DNA of 64,000 nt from CALBTQ01 sp036725605 (GTDB taxonomy: Bacteria > Lernaellota > Lernaellaia > Lernaellales > Lernaellaceae): assembly GCA_036725605.1 (NCBI GenBank), contig DAIMDW010000023.1:1-64000 (forward strand), in the 5' to 3' direction. The translations under genes and the position numbers were made by a program. Position 1 is the stretch's first letter; every line of letters begins with the position of its first letter. The notes beneath the pieces are model-generated. The model saw only the letters and a list, made by a program, of their open reading frames with translations, had not been told where the DNA came from and searched no databases. Shown piece by piece: positions 24,898 through 33,209 of this stretch.

Positions 24898-25674
24898 TTA
24901 GCGGGCCGGTTTGACGCGCACCACGTCGCCGCGTTGGAGATTCAGATACGACGCGCCGTTGCCCTCGCGCACGGCCACCTCGACCATTCCGCACGACGCG
25001 ATCAGCGCCAGCGCTTCGCCCGGTTGCGTGTCGCTGTAGGTGGTCAGCAGCGGAATCGGCGCCTGGCCGGCGATCTCGACGACGAAGGGTCCTTCGCCCA
25101 GTTCGTTGAGAAACGCGGCGGGCAGGCCGGTGATCGCGTTGCCGAAACGGTCGATGTGCACGACCGCGCCGATCAGGCTGTCGCCGTCGCGCCGCACGTT
25201 CCATGCCGGCAGGCGCACCGGATTTTTCACCTCCGGTCCGACGTCCTCGGGCGCCAATCCTTCCGCCAGATGCACCGCCGTCGGCGCGAACAGGTCGCGG
25301 CCGTGGAACGTGTCGCTGGCGTGCGGCAGCCACAAATCGGGATTGGTCAGCGCGAACGCCTGCGCCTGATGATCGAAGAACGGCGTGAACAATCCGTTGT
25401 CCGGACCGACGAATAGCTGGCGCCGCGAAACGACCAGCAACCCGCGTCGCTGCGAGCCCACACCCGGATCGACCACGCCGATGTGAATCGTCTCGGGCGG
25501 GAAAAATCGCGCCGCCTGCGCCAGCACGAACGAGCCGGCCTGCACGTCGAACGGCGGAATGTTGTGGCTGATGTCCACGACCGTCGCCCGGGGCGCGCGG
25601 CTGTAAACGACGCCCTTCATCGAGGCGACGTAGCCGTCGCGGTTGCCGAAATCGGTGGTCATCGTGATGATCAT
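24898..25674 (-). CDS. SAM hydrolase (DUF62 / SAM hydroxide adenosyltransferase)
   Basis: 258 residues with the family signatures TMTTDFGNRDGYVASMKGVV, VDISHNIPPFDVQAGSFVL, GVVDPGVGSQRRGL, VGPDNGLFTPFF and HIDRFGNAITGLP. The family is related to the SAM-dependent fluorinase and chlorinase; bacterial members without the halide pocket hydrolyse S-adenosylmethionine to adenosine and methionine. Its start overlaps the stop of the DUF4124 gene (ATGA, 25671-25674), indicating coupling. Confidence 0.9.
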   Translation of the reverse strand: MIITMTTDFGNRDGYVASMKGVVYSRAPRATVVDISHNIPPFDVQAGSFVLAQAARFFPPETIHIGVVDPGVGSQRRGLLVVSRRQLFVGPDNGLFTPFFDHQAQAFALTNPDLWLPHASDTFHGRDLFAPTAVHLAEGLAPEDVGPEVKNPVRLPAWNVRRDGDSLIGAVVHIDRFGNAITGLPAAFLNELGEGPFVVEIAGQAPIPLLTTYSDTQPGEALALIASCGMVEVAVREGNGASYLNLQRGDVVRVKPAR

Positions 25675-26240
25675 GGGTTGCCCAGTGGTTCGATTTTATA
25701 CGTGTCGATGTTCGGATTGACCTTGATGATCAAATGGAACGTGCCCACCTGATCCGGCGCCAGGTAGATCGGATTGATCAGCGTCGTCTCGGCGATCAGA
25801 AAACGGTTCTGCGCATCGTAGAACGTCACCTTCACCTTCGCCTGCGCCACCGGATCGGAAAACCCGTTGCGCACCTTTCCCTTGATGTGCAGGAAACCGT
25901 CCTCGACGTAATAGCTGTCGTTGAGCAGTTCCAACTGATCCGAGTTGCCCGGCTTGGGCGTGGGCGTCGGCGTGGGCGTCGGCGTCGCCGCGCCGTTGCC
26001 CGGCGAAAACGTGCCGCGCACCGCGCTCGCCCGATACTTGGCCGGAATATCGTCGATCGACTCGGTGTAGTGCACCTTGCCCAACTCGTCGATCCACCGA
26101 TACAGCACGACTTCGCCCGGCTTGCCGTATGCCGACGAAACCGTCAACAACAACAAGACAAGCAAAAGACAGACGGCGATGGCGCGGGCTGGCTTCAGGA
26201 TGCAAAACTCCCTTTGTTTTACAAAACTAACCTGCATCAT
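25671..26240 (-). CDS. DUF4124-domain exported protein
   Basis: 189 residues. Residues about 43-75 (VVLYRWIDELGKVHYTESID) match DUF4124, a short domain in exported proteins. A Pro/Thr linker (TPTPTPTPTPKP) leads to a beta-sandwich-like C-terminus (YYVEDGFLHIKGKVRNGFSD), similar to FxLYD-type domains. The start is uncertain: ATG at 26240 gives a long n-region before the hydrophobic core, while the good GGGAG site nearer the core precedes only ATC/CTG codons. Coupled by ATGA to the SAM hydrolase gene. Confidence 0.75.
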   Translation of the reverse strand: MMQVSFVKQREFCILKPARAIAVCLLLVLLLLTVSSAYGKPGEVVLYRWIDELGKVHYTESIDDIPAKYRASAVRGTFSPGNGAATPTPTPTPTPKPGNSDQLELLNDSYYVEDGFLHIKGKVRNGFSDPVAQAKVKVTFYDAQNRFLIAETTLINPIYLAPDQVGTFHLIIKVNPNIDTYKIEPLGNP

Positions 26241-26327
26241 AGCAGCGAGCGATAGGCTGTCAAGAATTGCCGCGACGGATTTTTTACATATTTGAATAAT
26301 GACTCGGTTTTGCCGTCAGCGCGACGA

Positions 26328-28514
26328 TCAACGGTGGAGCAACCGCGCGCCGGTCGTTGTCGCCCGTTGCGCCGGCCGCGTCGCGGCGATGGCCCGCACG
26401 CGCTTTTCCGGCCCGACGTTCCCCGCCGGATCCACCGCGCGCACGCGCACGTCGCGCGTATCCAGCCCGGTCAGGTCGATCGTCGCCCCGGGCCGCGGCC
26501 GGCTCCACGCGCCGTCGCCCAGGCGCACCTGATAGCGCAGCGTCGCCGCGCGGCTCGCGTAATCGTGCGCCGCCGGCGTCAGCAATGTGCGGCCGTTATC
26601 GTGCGTCAGCGTCGCCCGGTCGATGCGCGGCCCCACGCGATCGAGCACGAACGACAAGGTCGCCGGTTCCCCCGCGATCCCCTCGGGCGAGATCGCCACC
26701 GCTTCGACCGTGTGCCGGCCTTCCAGCCAGTAGGTCAGATCCAGCAGGCCGTCGGGCGCCGTTTGCCAGCCGCGCCCGTCCACGCGCACGCGGAAACGCT
26801 CCGCCGTCGCCGCGCTCGTCGGATCGGCCGTCAGGTGCAGCGTCGGTCGTTCAATGCCCGCCAGCCCGGCCCGCGCCGAATTCGCTCCGTCGAGTTTCAT
26901 CGTGCGCACCGTGCCGAACGTGGGCAGCGCGAAGGCCGCCGCCGGTCCCTTCGTCGGCGCCTCGACGAACGAACAGAACAGCCCGAAGTAATCGTTGCCC
27001 GTGCCGACCGACCCGATCTCGTCGATCGTGAACTGATACCCCATCGCCGCCGGCAGCGGAATCGGCGGCAGCACGTCCACGATCAGCGGCAGCACGAAAT
27101 TGATGATCCCGTTGATCAGCGTTTCCACCAACTCCGGCGGCAGCGCGTTGAACTCCGTGCCCTCCACGTCGAACACGAACTCGCTGCCTTCCAGCGTGAT
27201 GATCAGATTGTTTTCCTCGTCCGTGTCCATCGACAGCGCCAGCGTCAGGTCGATCTCCACGTTGAGCATCGACACGTACCGCTGCTGCTTGATGATGTAC
27301 CAGTCCAACCGGTACGGCTGCATGACCAGCGCCAGGTCGGTCGTGCCCTGGCCGACGACGAAGTGCGGATCCTCCAGCGGATACAGATCGATCATGTTCG
27401 CTTCGTCTTCCCACTCCGGCGCCGCGCGCCATGGCGCCGTCATCCCCTCGAACGCCGCCAGCGACAACTCGCGGCCGTCCTCCAGGTCCCACGGGAACAT
27501 CAGACACAACTCGCCCTTGGCGAAGAAGCTGTACAAAAATTGATTGAGCAGATCGTCGCTGAGCGCCACGCCGAAGTGATACGGATCGCCGCCGGGCGTC
27601 GTCGCGCCCATCGCCGGCAGCGGATTGACCGTCCAGCGGCTGCCGGGCGTCTGGCCCTCGTCGATGCACGCGTCCAGCGTCGTGCCCTGCAGGAAAAGCT
27701 TGCCGTCGGTGGTCGCCAGCAGGCCGTAACTGTCGGTGTCGAAAGCGGGCGTGAAGGCGTATTCCATGATCCAGTCGCCGACCTCGCTGGTGCCTTCGAG
27801 CACCACGTCGCCCAGTTGTTCCTCGATCAACTGGTTGATCAGCTCCGGCGCCATTTCCTCGATCAGGTCGGTCATCGTCGTGGTCAGCAGCAGTTCGACG
27901 ATCTCCTCCAGTTCCTCGGGCATGCCGGTGAACACGATGTCCAGATCGTTGAAGGCGACTTTCACTTCGTGGATCTCGATCGCGAAGCCGTCCGGCGCGC
28001 TGTAGTCGACCGTCACCGACGCCGCGATGTCCAGCGACGACACGTACAGGTCGATCGCCGCGAACAGCGGTTCGTCCGAACAGGTGTTGTCGTCGCCGGT
28101 CATGCCGTCCATCTCGATGCGCACCAACGATTCGCCGGTCGCCGGGGCCAGCGAAATCAACGCGTACAGCGCGTCGCTGACCAGCCCCAGGCCGCCCACC
28201 TGGTCGGTCGAGAGCGTCACCGTGGAATTGTCGATGTTCACCGCCGTGATGTTCACGTCGGTTTCCAGGTAGGCCACCAGCAGGTTGGTGCAGTCCAACT
28301 CGAGGATCGGGTTGTAGCCCATGATCATCTCGGGGATGCCCATCGACGGCAGCGCGGCGGTGATCGCCTCGGAGAGCCACGCGAAGCCGCCCTCGGTGAT
28401 GCGCACCGCGGCCGCGTCGGGCACCGTGGCCTCAAGCGGCAGCGTCGTTTGGGCGAAAGCCGGCGCGACGGCCAGCAACGTGATCACAACGGCCAGACAA
28501 GCGAGTCGACGCAT
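26328..28514 (-). CDS. Large secreted protein, paralogue A (TULIP-like region?)
   Basis: 728 residues; ATG at 28514 with GGAGGG upstream and signal peptide MRRLACLAVVITLLAVAPAF. The first ~530 residues contain amphipathic helices (EEMAPELINQLIEEQL) between beta regions, and share HFGVALSDDLLNQFL and LPLIVDVLPPIPLP with the C-terminal half of the lipoprotein at 47038-50100. The layout recalls tubular lipid-binding (TULIP/BPI-like) domains; this is inference. The last ~180 residues are two Ig-like modules (VDGRGWQTAPDGLLDLTYWL and DPAGNVGPEKRV). No lipobox. Confidence 0.65.
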   Translation of the reverse strand: MRRLACLAVVITLLAVAPAFAQTTLPLEATVPDAAAVRITEGGFAWLSEAITAALPSMGIPEMIMGYNPILELDCTNLLVAYLETDVNITAVNIDNSTVTLSTDQVGGLGLVSDALYALISLAPATGESLVRIEMDGMTGDDNTCSDEPLFAAIDLYVSSLDIAASVTVDYSAPDGFAIEIHEVKVAFNDLDIVFTGMPEELEEIVELLLTTTMTDLIEEMAPELINQLIEEQLGDVVLEGTSEVGDWIMEYAFTPAFDTDSYGLLATTDGKLFLQGTTLDACIDEGQTPGSRWTVNPLPAMGATTPGGDPYHFGVALSDDLLNQFLYSFFAKGELCLMFPWDLEDGRELSLAAFEGMTAPWRAAPEWEDEANMIDLYPLEDPHFVVGQGTTDLALVMQPYRLDWYIIKQQRYVSMLNVEIDLTLALSMDTDEENNLIITLEGSEFVFDVEGTEFNALPPELVETLINGIINFVLPLIVDVLPPIPLPAAMGYQFTIDEIGSVGTGNDYFGLFCSFVEAPTKGPAAAFALPTFGTVRTMKLDGANSARAGLAGIERPTLHLTADPTSAATAERFRVRVDGRGWQTAPDGLLDLTYWLEGRHTVEAVAISPEGIAGEPATLSFVLDRVGPRIDRATLTHDNGRTLLTPAAHDYASRAATLRYQVRLGDGAWSRPRPGATIDLTGLDTRDVRVRAVDPAGNVGPEKRVRAIAATRPAQRATTTGARLLHR

Positions 28515-28648
28515 GCGAATTTCCCTCCACCCGGGCAGGCGGTTTCCTGCAAGGAATTATTATACGGCCGTTCACCGCGCGCGGTCAAACATTCGCGGCG
28601 GAAAAAAGGAAAGCGTCGTTCGCCCCGGTCCGGCCCGTCGCCCGCGCC

Positions 28649-28945
28649 TCACCCGTGGAAGTACGGCTTCTGCTTGGTGATCTGCGCGAAGTCGAAGTGG
28701 TTCATCACCCGGTGGCCGTCGTAATCGAGGATGCGAAAATCGTTCGTTTCGTCCAGGTCCTCGACGACCACCTCGTACCGGTGCCCGTACGTGTGCCGCA
28801 GCTCGTCGCCGTCCAGCTCGAACGCGATGAACTTCTCGATGCCCTTCGCGGTCAGCTTGGCCAGCAGCGTCTCGTCGGAAATGTCGCCGTAGGAGTGCAG
28901 CACCACGATCGGTCCCGAACCGGTGAAAATCAGATGATGCTTCAT
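28649..28945 (-). CDS. Small cytosolic hypothetical protein
   Basis: 98 residues; ATG at 28945 with GGGGGG upstream. MKHHLIFTGSGPIVVLHSYG and IEKFIAFELDGDELRHTYGH suggest a small alpha/beta fold. No signal peptide. Similar short proteins appear as uncharacterised cytosolic proteins in several phyla. It marks the left edge of the AT-rich segment. Confidence 0.65.
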   Translation of the reverse strand: MKHHLIFTGSGPIVVLHSYGDISDETLLAKLTAKGIEKFIAFELDGDELRHTYGHRYEVVVEDLDETNDFRILDYDGHRVMNHFDFAQITKQKPYFHG

Positions 28946-29024
28946 GGCATCCCCCCAATTCCCCTGTTTTCACGCGCCTCTAACCAAAATATGGGGATGG
29001 GGAAGGAAGGGGGCAAGGCGGGGA

Positions 29025-29957
29025 TTAGGTAAAACGTAAATCTCCATCAAGTAATAGATTATCAGGCCAATATCTTCTTTCAATTGCATATTTTGCTGCT
29101 CCTTCTAGTGAAGGAAACATAGTTCCAGCATGAATGCCCATATTGAATAATTGTCTTAGTAGTTCAAATCGATGCTTTTTATCGAGTGTAATTTTCCAAA
29201 TGTTCTTAGGATAACTTTTAAATAGATTTTCATATGATTCACCATTCTTTAATAAAGTAAGGATTCCTCTTTGTGCTGCTAGATTTGAGTTCATTGCCAT
29301 CGTTGGGCCAATAAAAGTTATTCTTTCTTCATCGGTCTTGTTTTCAATTACTTTTCGATTCATGGCCCAAATTACAATTTCCGCATTTTCCCCATTAGAT
29401 TCTTTGTCGCAGAGTTCTATTACTCTATTTGCAGCAAAATATGCGGCAATCAGTGGGCGTTCTGTCCAATCCAATAAGCGTGTTGGAATTCTATAATGTT
29501 GAGCTAAAGCAACCAATTCAAGATACTTGTAATGGTAAGCCTCGTTTCCCTTTAACCATTTATTAGGATATGACATAAAATATTCACAAGTAGTTTTATT
29601 TAACATTTTGTCCCTAAATTTCATGTCATATCCGATAAGTTGATTTTGCTGCCAGTCGGCAGCTCTCAAGAAATCTCTCAATAAATCAAATTCCGCTCCA
29701 ACTTGTAATGAATCTTCATTGATAATAAAAGATCCGGCATATTTTGTTAGATACTTTTTCACTTGAATAATGATTTCATTATCTTTACGCAAAGCTAAAG
29801 GTATTGGAATTATATCTTGGCCTTGTCCACGGAAAATCCAGTCTTCGAGTTGAGGTCTTACGTCATAATTGCCTTCCCAGGTGACTATTTTCCAAGGTAA
29901 TAAAAATTCCAGAAATTCATGAGCATCATTACAGGGTTTTTGATTAATCGAGTTCAT
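29025..29957 (-). CDS. FRG-domain protein
   Basis: 310 residues, AT-rich. WIFRGQG (F42-G44) and LVALAQHYRIPTRLLDWTE with LIAAYFAANR are the signature blocks of the FRG domain, a fold found in phage-defence and toxin-like proteins. The first ATG overlaps the stop of the AbiJ-like gene (29954-29957, ATGA), so the pair is one operon. Residues after 200 (FIGPTMAMNSNLAAQRGILT) are also typical of FRG proteins. Low GC relative to its flanks indicates horizontal acquisition. Biochemical activity of FRG domains is not settled. Confidence 0.85.
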   Translation of the reverse strand: MNSINQKPCNDAHEFLEFLLPWKIVTWEGNYDVRPQLEDWIFRGQGQDIIPIPLALRKDNEIIIQVKKYLTKYAGSFIINEDSLQVGAEFDLLRDFLRAADWQQNQLIGYDMKFRDKMLNKTTCEYFMSYPNKWLKGNEAYHYKYLELVALAQHYRIPTRLLDWTERPLIAAYFAANRVIELCDKESNGENAEIVIWAMNRKVIENKTDEERITFIGPTMAMNSNLAAQRGILTLLKNGESYENLFKSYPKNIWKITLDKKHRFELLRQLFNMGIHAGTMFPSLEGAAKYAIERRYWPDNLLLDGDLRFT

Positions 29958-30862
29958 TTTCCACTTTCCTTATAATCTGACAATGTTTGTTCGATATAAT
30001 TATTCGAAAAATAATTTACCATTGCAGAACAAGTTACAATGAAGTATTGAGCTAATGAAAAGTCGACCTTGGTTTTTGTCTTTGCATTTTTTGCGTGTCT
30101 TATTCCTCCTTCGTCAGATGTAAACCCATAAAGCCTTTTCCATGATTCTTTCAACGATGGATGAATTGCTAGTTTATCAATGCTTTTAGAAAATGTAAGA
30201 CCAGGTGAATTTGTGTATGCCTGTACTGCTGCTTCAACAGCACTTATCGATTCCTTAATACTGTTAGAGTAATCAGGTTTATCTTGATCACGAATTAATT
30301 CAATCGCTTTCTGGATGTGGTTATTCGCTTCGTTGAATGGAGAGGGTAGATTGCATGTCTTCGTTACTGAGTCACTTTCTATTTCATTGGTCACTGGCAC
30401 AAAATTATGACCATTGAATCTCCACTGTAAGCCTTCTTCCTCTAATATTTTATTCAACTCTGTGGAGAGATCATTTATTTTGCTTAATATGTTTTTCTTT
30501 TCAGTTTCTGGATCTAATTCATCATGAAATAGTCCATAGCGCAATGGGCTTACATTATTCAATTCTTGCCACAATTTATAGAAATAATATTGTATGCAGT
30601 CAAAACATTGTTCATGTTCTGCTTTTACAAACAATTCTGAAGTTTTCTTTTTCCTAAGATGATCATATGTTGGGAATGACTCAAATGTTTGACAGAAAAT
30701 TTCACTCCAAAAGTATTCTAAGGTTTTCCTAGAAATTGCATTATCTGAAAGAAAATTCCAAAGACGTCCTTTAGATCTTTTATCAAGTTGATCAAGTTTT
30801 TTCTTTTTCTTTGGTGATCCATACATTTCAGAAAATAAACGAAAATTGCCTTGTTCATTCAT
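29954..30862 (-). CDS. AbiJ-like protein (AbiJ N-terminal plus HEPN-like C-terminal)
   Basis: 302 residues, AT-rich. The N-terminus FRLFSEMYGSPKKKKK...KGRLWNFL matches the AbiJ N-terminal domain type 4 pattern (FSExxG ... RLWN). The C-terminal half, with NNHIQKAIELIRDQDKPDYS, SISAVEAAVQAY, LHPSLKE-like AIHPSLKESWKRLYGF and TSDEGGIRHAK, resembles the HEPN-like domain of abortive-infection proteins. No clear RX4-6H catalytic motif is seen, so ribonuclease activity is uncertain. It is coupled to the FRG gene and likely forms a phage-defence or toxin-antitoxin pair. Confidence 0.7.
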   Translation of the reverse strand: MNEQGNFRLFSEMYGSPKKKKKLDQLDKRSKGRLWNFLSDNAISRKTLEYFWSEIFCQTFESFPTYDHLRKKKTSELFVKAEHEQCFDCIQYYFYKLWQELNNVSPLRYGLFHDELDPETEKKNILSKINDLSTELNKILEEEGLQWRFNGHNFVPVTNEIESDSVTKTCNLPSPFNEANNHIQKAIELIRDQDKPDYSNSIKESISAVEAAVQAYTNSPGLTFSKSIDKLAIHPSLKESWKRLYGFTSDEGGIRHAKNAKTKTKVDFSLAQYFIVTCSAMVNYFSNNYIEQTLSDYKESGK

Positions 30863-30996
30863 TTCGATACTTGCTCCAAGAAAGTCTGAAATAGTTTAAC
30901 ACTAAAAATTCAATATTCAACTCTATGGGAAAATAGAATAATTATAAAAAATAGAATACAAGGGCTATCGAAATAGTCAAATATGGCGAAGAACGT

Positions 30997-31101
30997 GTCA
31001 TTCCGACGGAGGAACGCCGAAGGCGTGACGATTGGAGGAATCCCTTTTCGTTCAATAAGCAAAGGGATCTCTCCACTTCGCTGTGCTCCGGTCGAGATGA
31101 C
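30997..31101. repeat. GTCATTCCGACGGAGG...GTCGAGATGAC intergenic repeat
   Basis: A 105-bp imperfect inverted structure: GTCATTCCGACGGAGGAACG, GGAGGAATCCCTTTT, AAAGGGATCTCTCCACTTCG, and CCGGTCGAGATGAC. This element type is common in many bacterial genomes. The gene-free stretch 30863-31283 otherwise shows a GTAGGGGCAGC fragment near 31230 resembling the repeats at 31984-32455. Confidence 0.7.
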
Positions 31102-31283
31102 GAATTTACCGTCAGATTGGCGGGTGGCACTGTTTTGCGAGCGAAAGAAATGAGCGAGCATAACAGTGGACAATTGAACACTCATACACATCTCTGTGTT
31201 TGGTGAATCTCGGCCGACCGATTATTTGTAGGGGCAGCTACGGCCTTGTCCGTAAGGGCTTGGTCGCACTTGATGACCTAAAC

Positions 31284-31841
31284 TCAATGTTTTTGTTGAG
31301 TCATCTGTCGTCCATATTTTTGAAAAGCAGCCGAGATAAATAATGATAGATCGAGAATTCCAATGATTGCTTCGACGCTTACTAAAAATCTATGTTGGGG
31401 CACCGGATGCAAATCACCAAAGCCAACAGACGAAAATGTAATGACGCTAAAATATACATCTCTTCGAATAAAGGATTGCAGGAAAGTTTCGTTTATTAAT
31501 TTTTGGTGTCCCTCTACGGTTCCTGTAATCGAATACATTATTGCGAAGCAAATAATAATAAACACACCTAGAATAAGAATGTTGAAGGGATGTTCATAAC
31601 CTCTGGTAATCAGTCGAAGTATATCACCCCATTCATTAGGTGTTAGACCAAAGCAATAACGGAAGGCCTTAAAACCGAAGTATAGAAGATTTATTAATGG
31701 CAGAAATGCCATTGAATAATTATAGTTTGCTAAAAATAGGAATGAAAGAAGGATGAGCAATAAATGCGTTTCTAATGGTTCGATAAATGTATAGTATGCA
31801 AATGAATCCTGAGCATTCCGACGTTTAATAAATTGTAACAT
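31284..31841 (-). CDS. Potassium-channel-like membrane protein
   Basis: 185 residues; ATG at 31841 with GGGGG upstream. About four hydrophobic helices (residues 25-42, 45-62, 87-106, 152-172). The last pair encloses DVYFSVITFSSVGFGDLHP, where SVGFGD (138-143) matches the K+ channel selectivity filter T/S-V-G-Y/F-G-D with pore helix before it. There is no C-terminal RCK domain. AT-rich like the AbiJ/FRG pair and on the same strand, separated from them by a repeat insertion. Confidence 0.75.
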   Translation of the reverse strand: MLQFIKRRNAQDSFAYYTFIEPLETHLLLILLSFLFLANYNYSMAFLPLINLLYFGFKAFRYCFGLTPNEWGDILRLITRGYEHPFNILILGVFIIICFAIMYSITGTVEGHQKLINETFLQSFIRRDVYFSVITFSSVGFGDLHPVPQHRFLVSVEAIIGILDLSLFISAAFQKYGRQMTQQKH

Positions 31842-31983
31842 AGAGCCCCCTTTCTTTTAGAGGAAAATGTTACTATAAGTGGATATGCAATAATAGCTGT
31901 TGATTATAGTAATAATACTATTAGCATACGGCAACATTAGATTTCCGGTCCCAGTATCTAAAAATTTCCCCATGCCCGTGCTT

Positions 31984-32156
31984 GCCCTCATTCCGCCTTC
32001 CGACTGCGAAATTCCGCGTTGGCGAATCGGCGCAGACCGGCGGTTTTTGTAGGGGCAACTCTCCGTGGTTGCCCCGGTACGGGTTGCCCCGGCCAGGATT
32101 GCCCCGGCCCTGGGTAGGCACGGGGACCTACCCCTACGGTGGTTGCCCCGGCCAGG
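31984..32156. repeat. Compound GTAGGGGC-type repeat, unit 1
   Basis: A 173-bp direct repeat with unit 2 at 32262-32434 (278-bp offset). Contents in order: CCTCATTCCGCCTTCCG, CGAATCGGCGCAGACCGGCG, GTAGGGGCAACTCTCCGTGG, GGTTGCCCCGGTACGGGTTG, and GTAGGCACGGGGACCTACCC. Inner parts form hairpins (GTAGGT...ACCTAC). Non-coding; 31842-32455 has no gene. Confidence 0.75.
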
Positions 32157-32261
32157 ATTGCCCTGGCCTGGGTAGGCGCGGGAACCTACCCCTACGATGG
32201 TTGCCCTGGTACGGGTTGCCCTGGAAAACATGGACAGTCACCTATTTATGTGCTCGAGCCC

Positions 32262-32434
32262 GCCCTCATTCCGCCTTCCGAATTCGAAATTCCGCGTTGG
32301 CGAATCGGCGCAGACCGGCGATTTTTGTAGGGGCAACTCTCCGTGGTTGCCCCGGTACGGGTTGCCCCGGCCAGGATTGCCCCGGGCCTGGGTAGGCACG
32401 GGGACCTACCCCTACGGTGGTTGCCCCGGCCAGG
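32262..32434. repeat. Compound GTAGGGGC-type repeat, unit 2
   Basis: Near-identical to 31984-32156. A further half unit (GTAGGCACGGAGACCTACCC) continues to 32459 and contributes the stop codon of the DUF2461 gene. Confidence 0.75.
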
Positions 32435-32455
32435 GGTAGGCACGGAGACCTACCC

Positions 32456-33148
32456 CTACGCCGTGCGCTCGACCAGCGCGGTCAGCCACTGGTGCAGTTC
32501 GAGGGTTTTCTTGAAGTGCCGGAAGGCCCAGTCGACGATCTTGGGCGAGAACAGCTCGTCGGGCACGGCCGTTTGCGTGCCGGCGTACAGGCCGTCGTAG
32601 AGCAGCAGTTCGGCGCGCGGATGCGCCGGGTCGAAGCCGTGCGGCACGCGCTTCCGACGCTGTCCGCCGAGTTCGTAGCCGCGCCGGCGGACCCTCTTGA
32701 TCGCATCGGCGAGCGCGTCGCCGTGCACCGGGTGCAGCACGGCCTGCCGGTACGCCTCCAGGATGCGCTTGGAGAACATCCAGATGCCGCCGCCGATCCA
32801 GATCGCCTCGGGCTCGACGTGGAAGTAGAAGGCCGAGTTCTCGTCCTTCTTCAGCGGGCCTTCCCAGAACAGCATCGACACGTAGGGCTTGTAGGGCGTC
32901 TTGTCCTTGGAGAAGCGCGTGTCGCGGTAGATGCGGAAGATCGACTTGTTGATCTTGGGGATGGCCTGCACGCCCGGCGCGATCGTCGCCAGCTTCGCTC
33001 CCATCGCCGTGACGAAGCCCTGCGCCGGGGCCAGCACGTAGCGCTCGTACTCGCCCTTGTGCTCGGTGAACCAGGGTTTGTTGTTGTGCTTGTTCAGCTC
33101 GCGGAAAAACTTGAGCGTCCGCTTGTCGAAGCCCTCGAACGTCGCCAT
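32456..33148 (-). CDS. DUF2461 family protein
   Basis: 230 residues, usual length. FFRELNKHNNKPWFTEHKGE, FRIYRDTRFSKDKTPYKPYV and the WIGGGIWM segment are DUF2461 signatures. The family is widespread and uncharacterised. The stop codon TAG (32458-32456) is formed by GTAGGGGTAGG of the adjoining intergenic repeat, so the repeat appears to have landed at the 3' end of the gene. GGGAGAGG lies upstream of ATG. Confidence 0.9.
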   Translation of the reverse strand: MATFEGFDKRTLKFFRELNKHNNKPWFTEHKGEYERYVLAPAQGFVTAMGAKLATIAPGVQAIPKINKSIFRIYRDTRFSKDKTPYKPYVSMLFWEGPLKKDENSAFYFHVEPEAIWIGGGIWMFSKRILEAYRQAVLHPVHGDALADAIKRVRRRGYELGGQRRKRVPHGFDPAHPRAELLLYDGLYAGTQTAVPDELFSPKIVDWAFRHFKKTLELHQWLTALVERTA

Positions 33149-33209
33149 CGCGCCTCTCCCGTTTGGGTTTCCCTTAACCTAAGGGCGATCGGGCGCGGCG
33201 GCAAGATCC

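Noticed and set aside
26292..28724. Long plus-strand frame (about 810 codons)
   Set aside because: Arg/Gln/His-rich antisense shadow of the secreted protein at 26328-28514, which has a signal peptide and start site.
30910..31191. Frame in the gap between channel and AbiJ-like genes
   Set aside because: Covers the 105-bp dispersed repeat; not coding.
31984..32434. CRISPR or transposon from the duplicated block
   Set aside because: Only two large copies made of hairpin modules; no transposase and no regular spacers.
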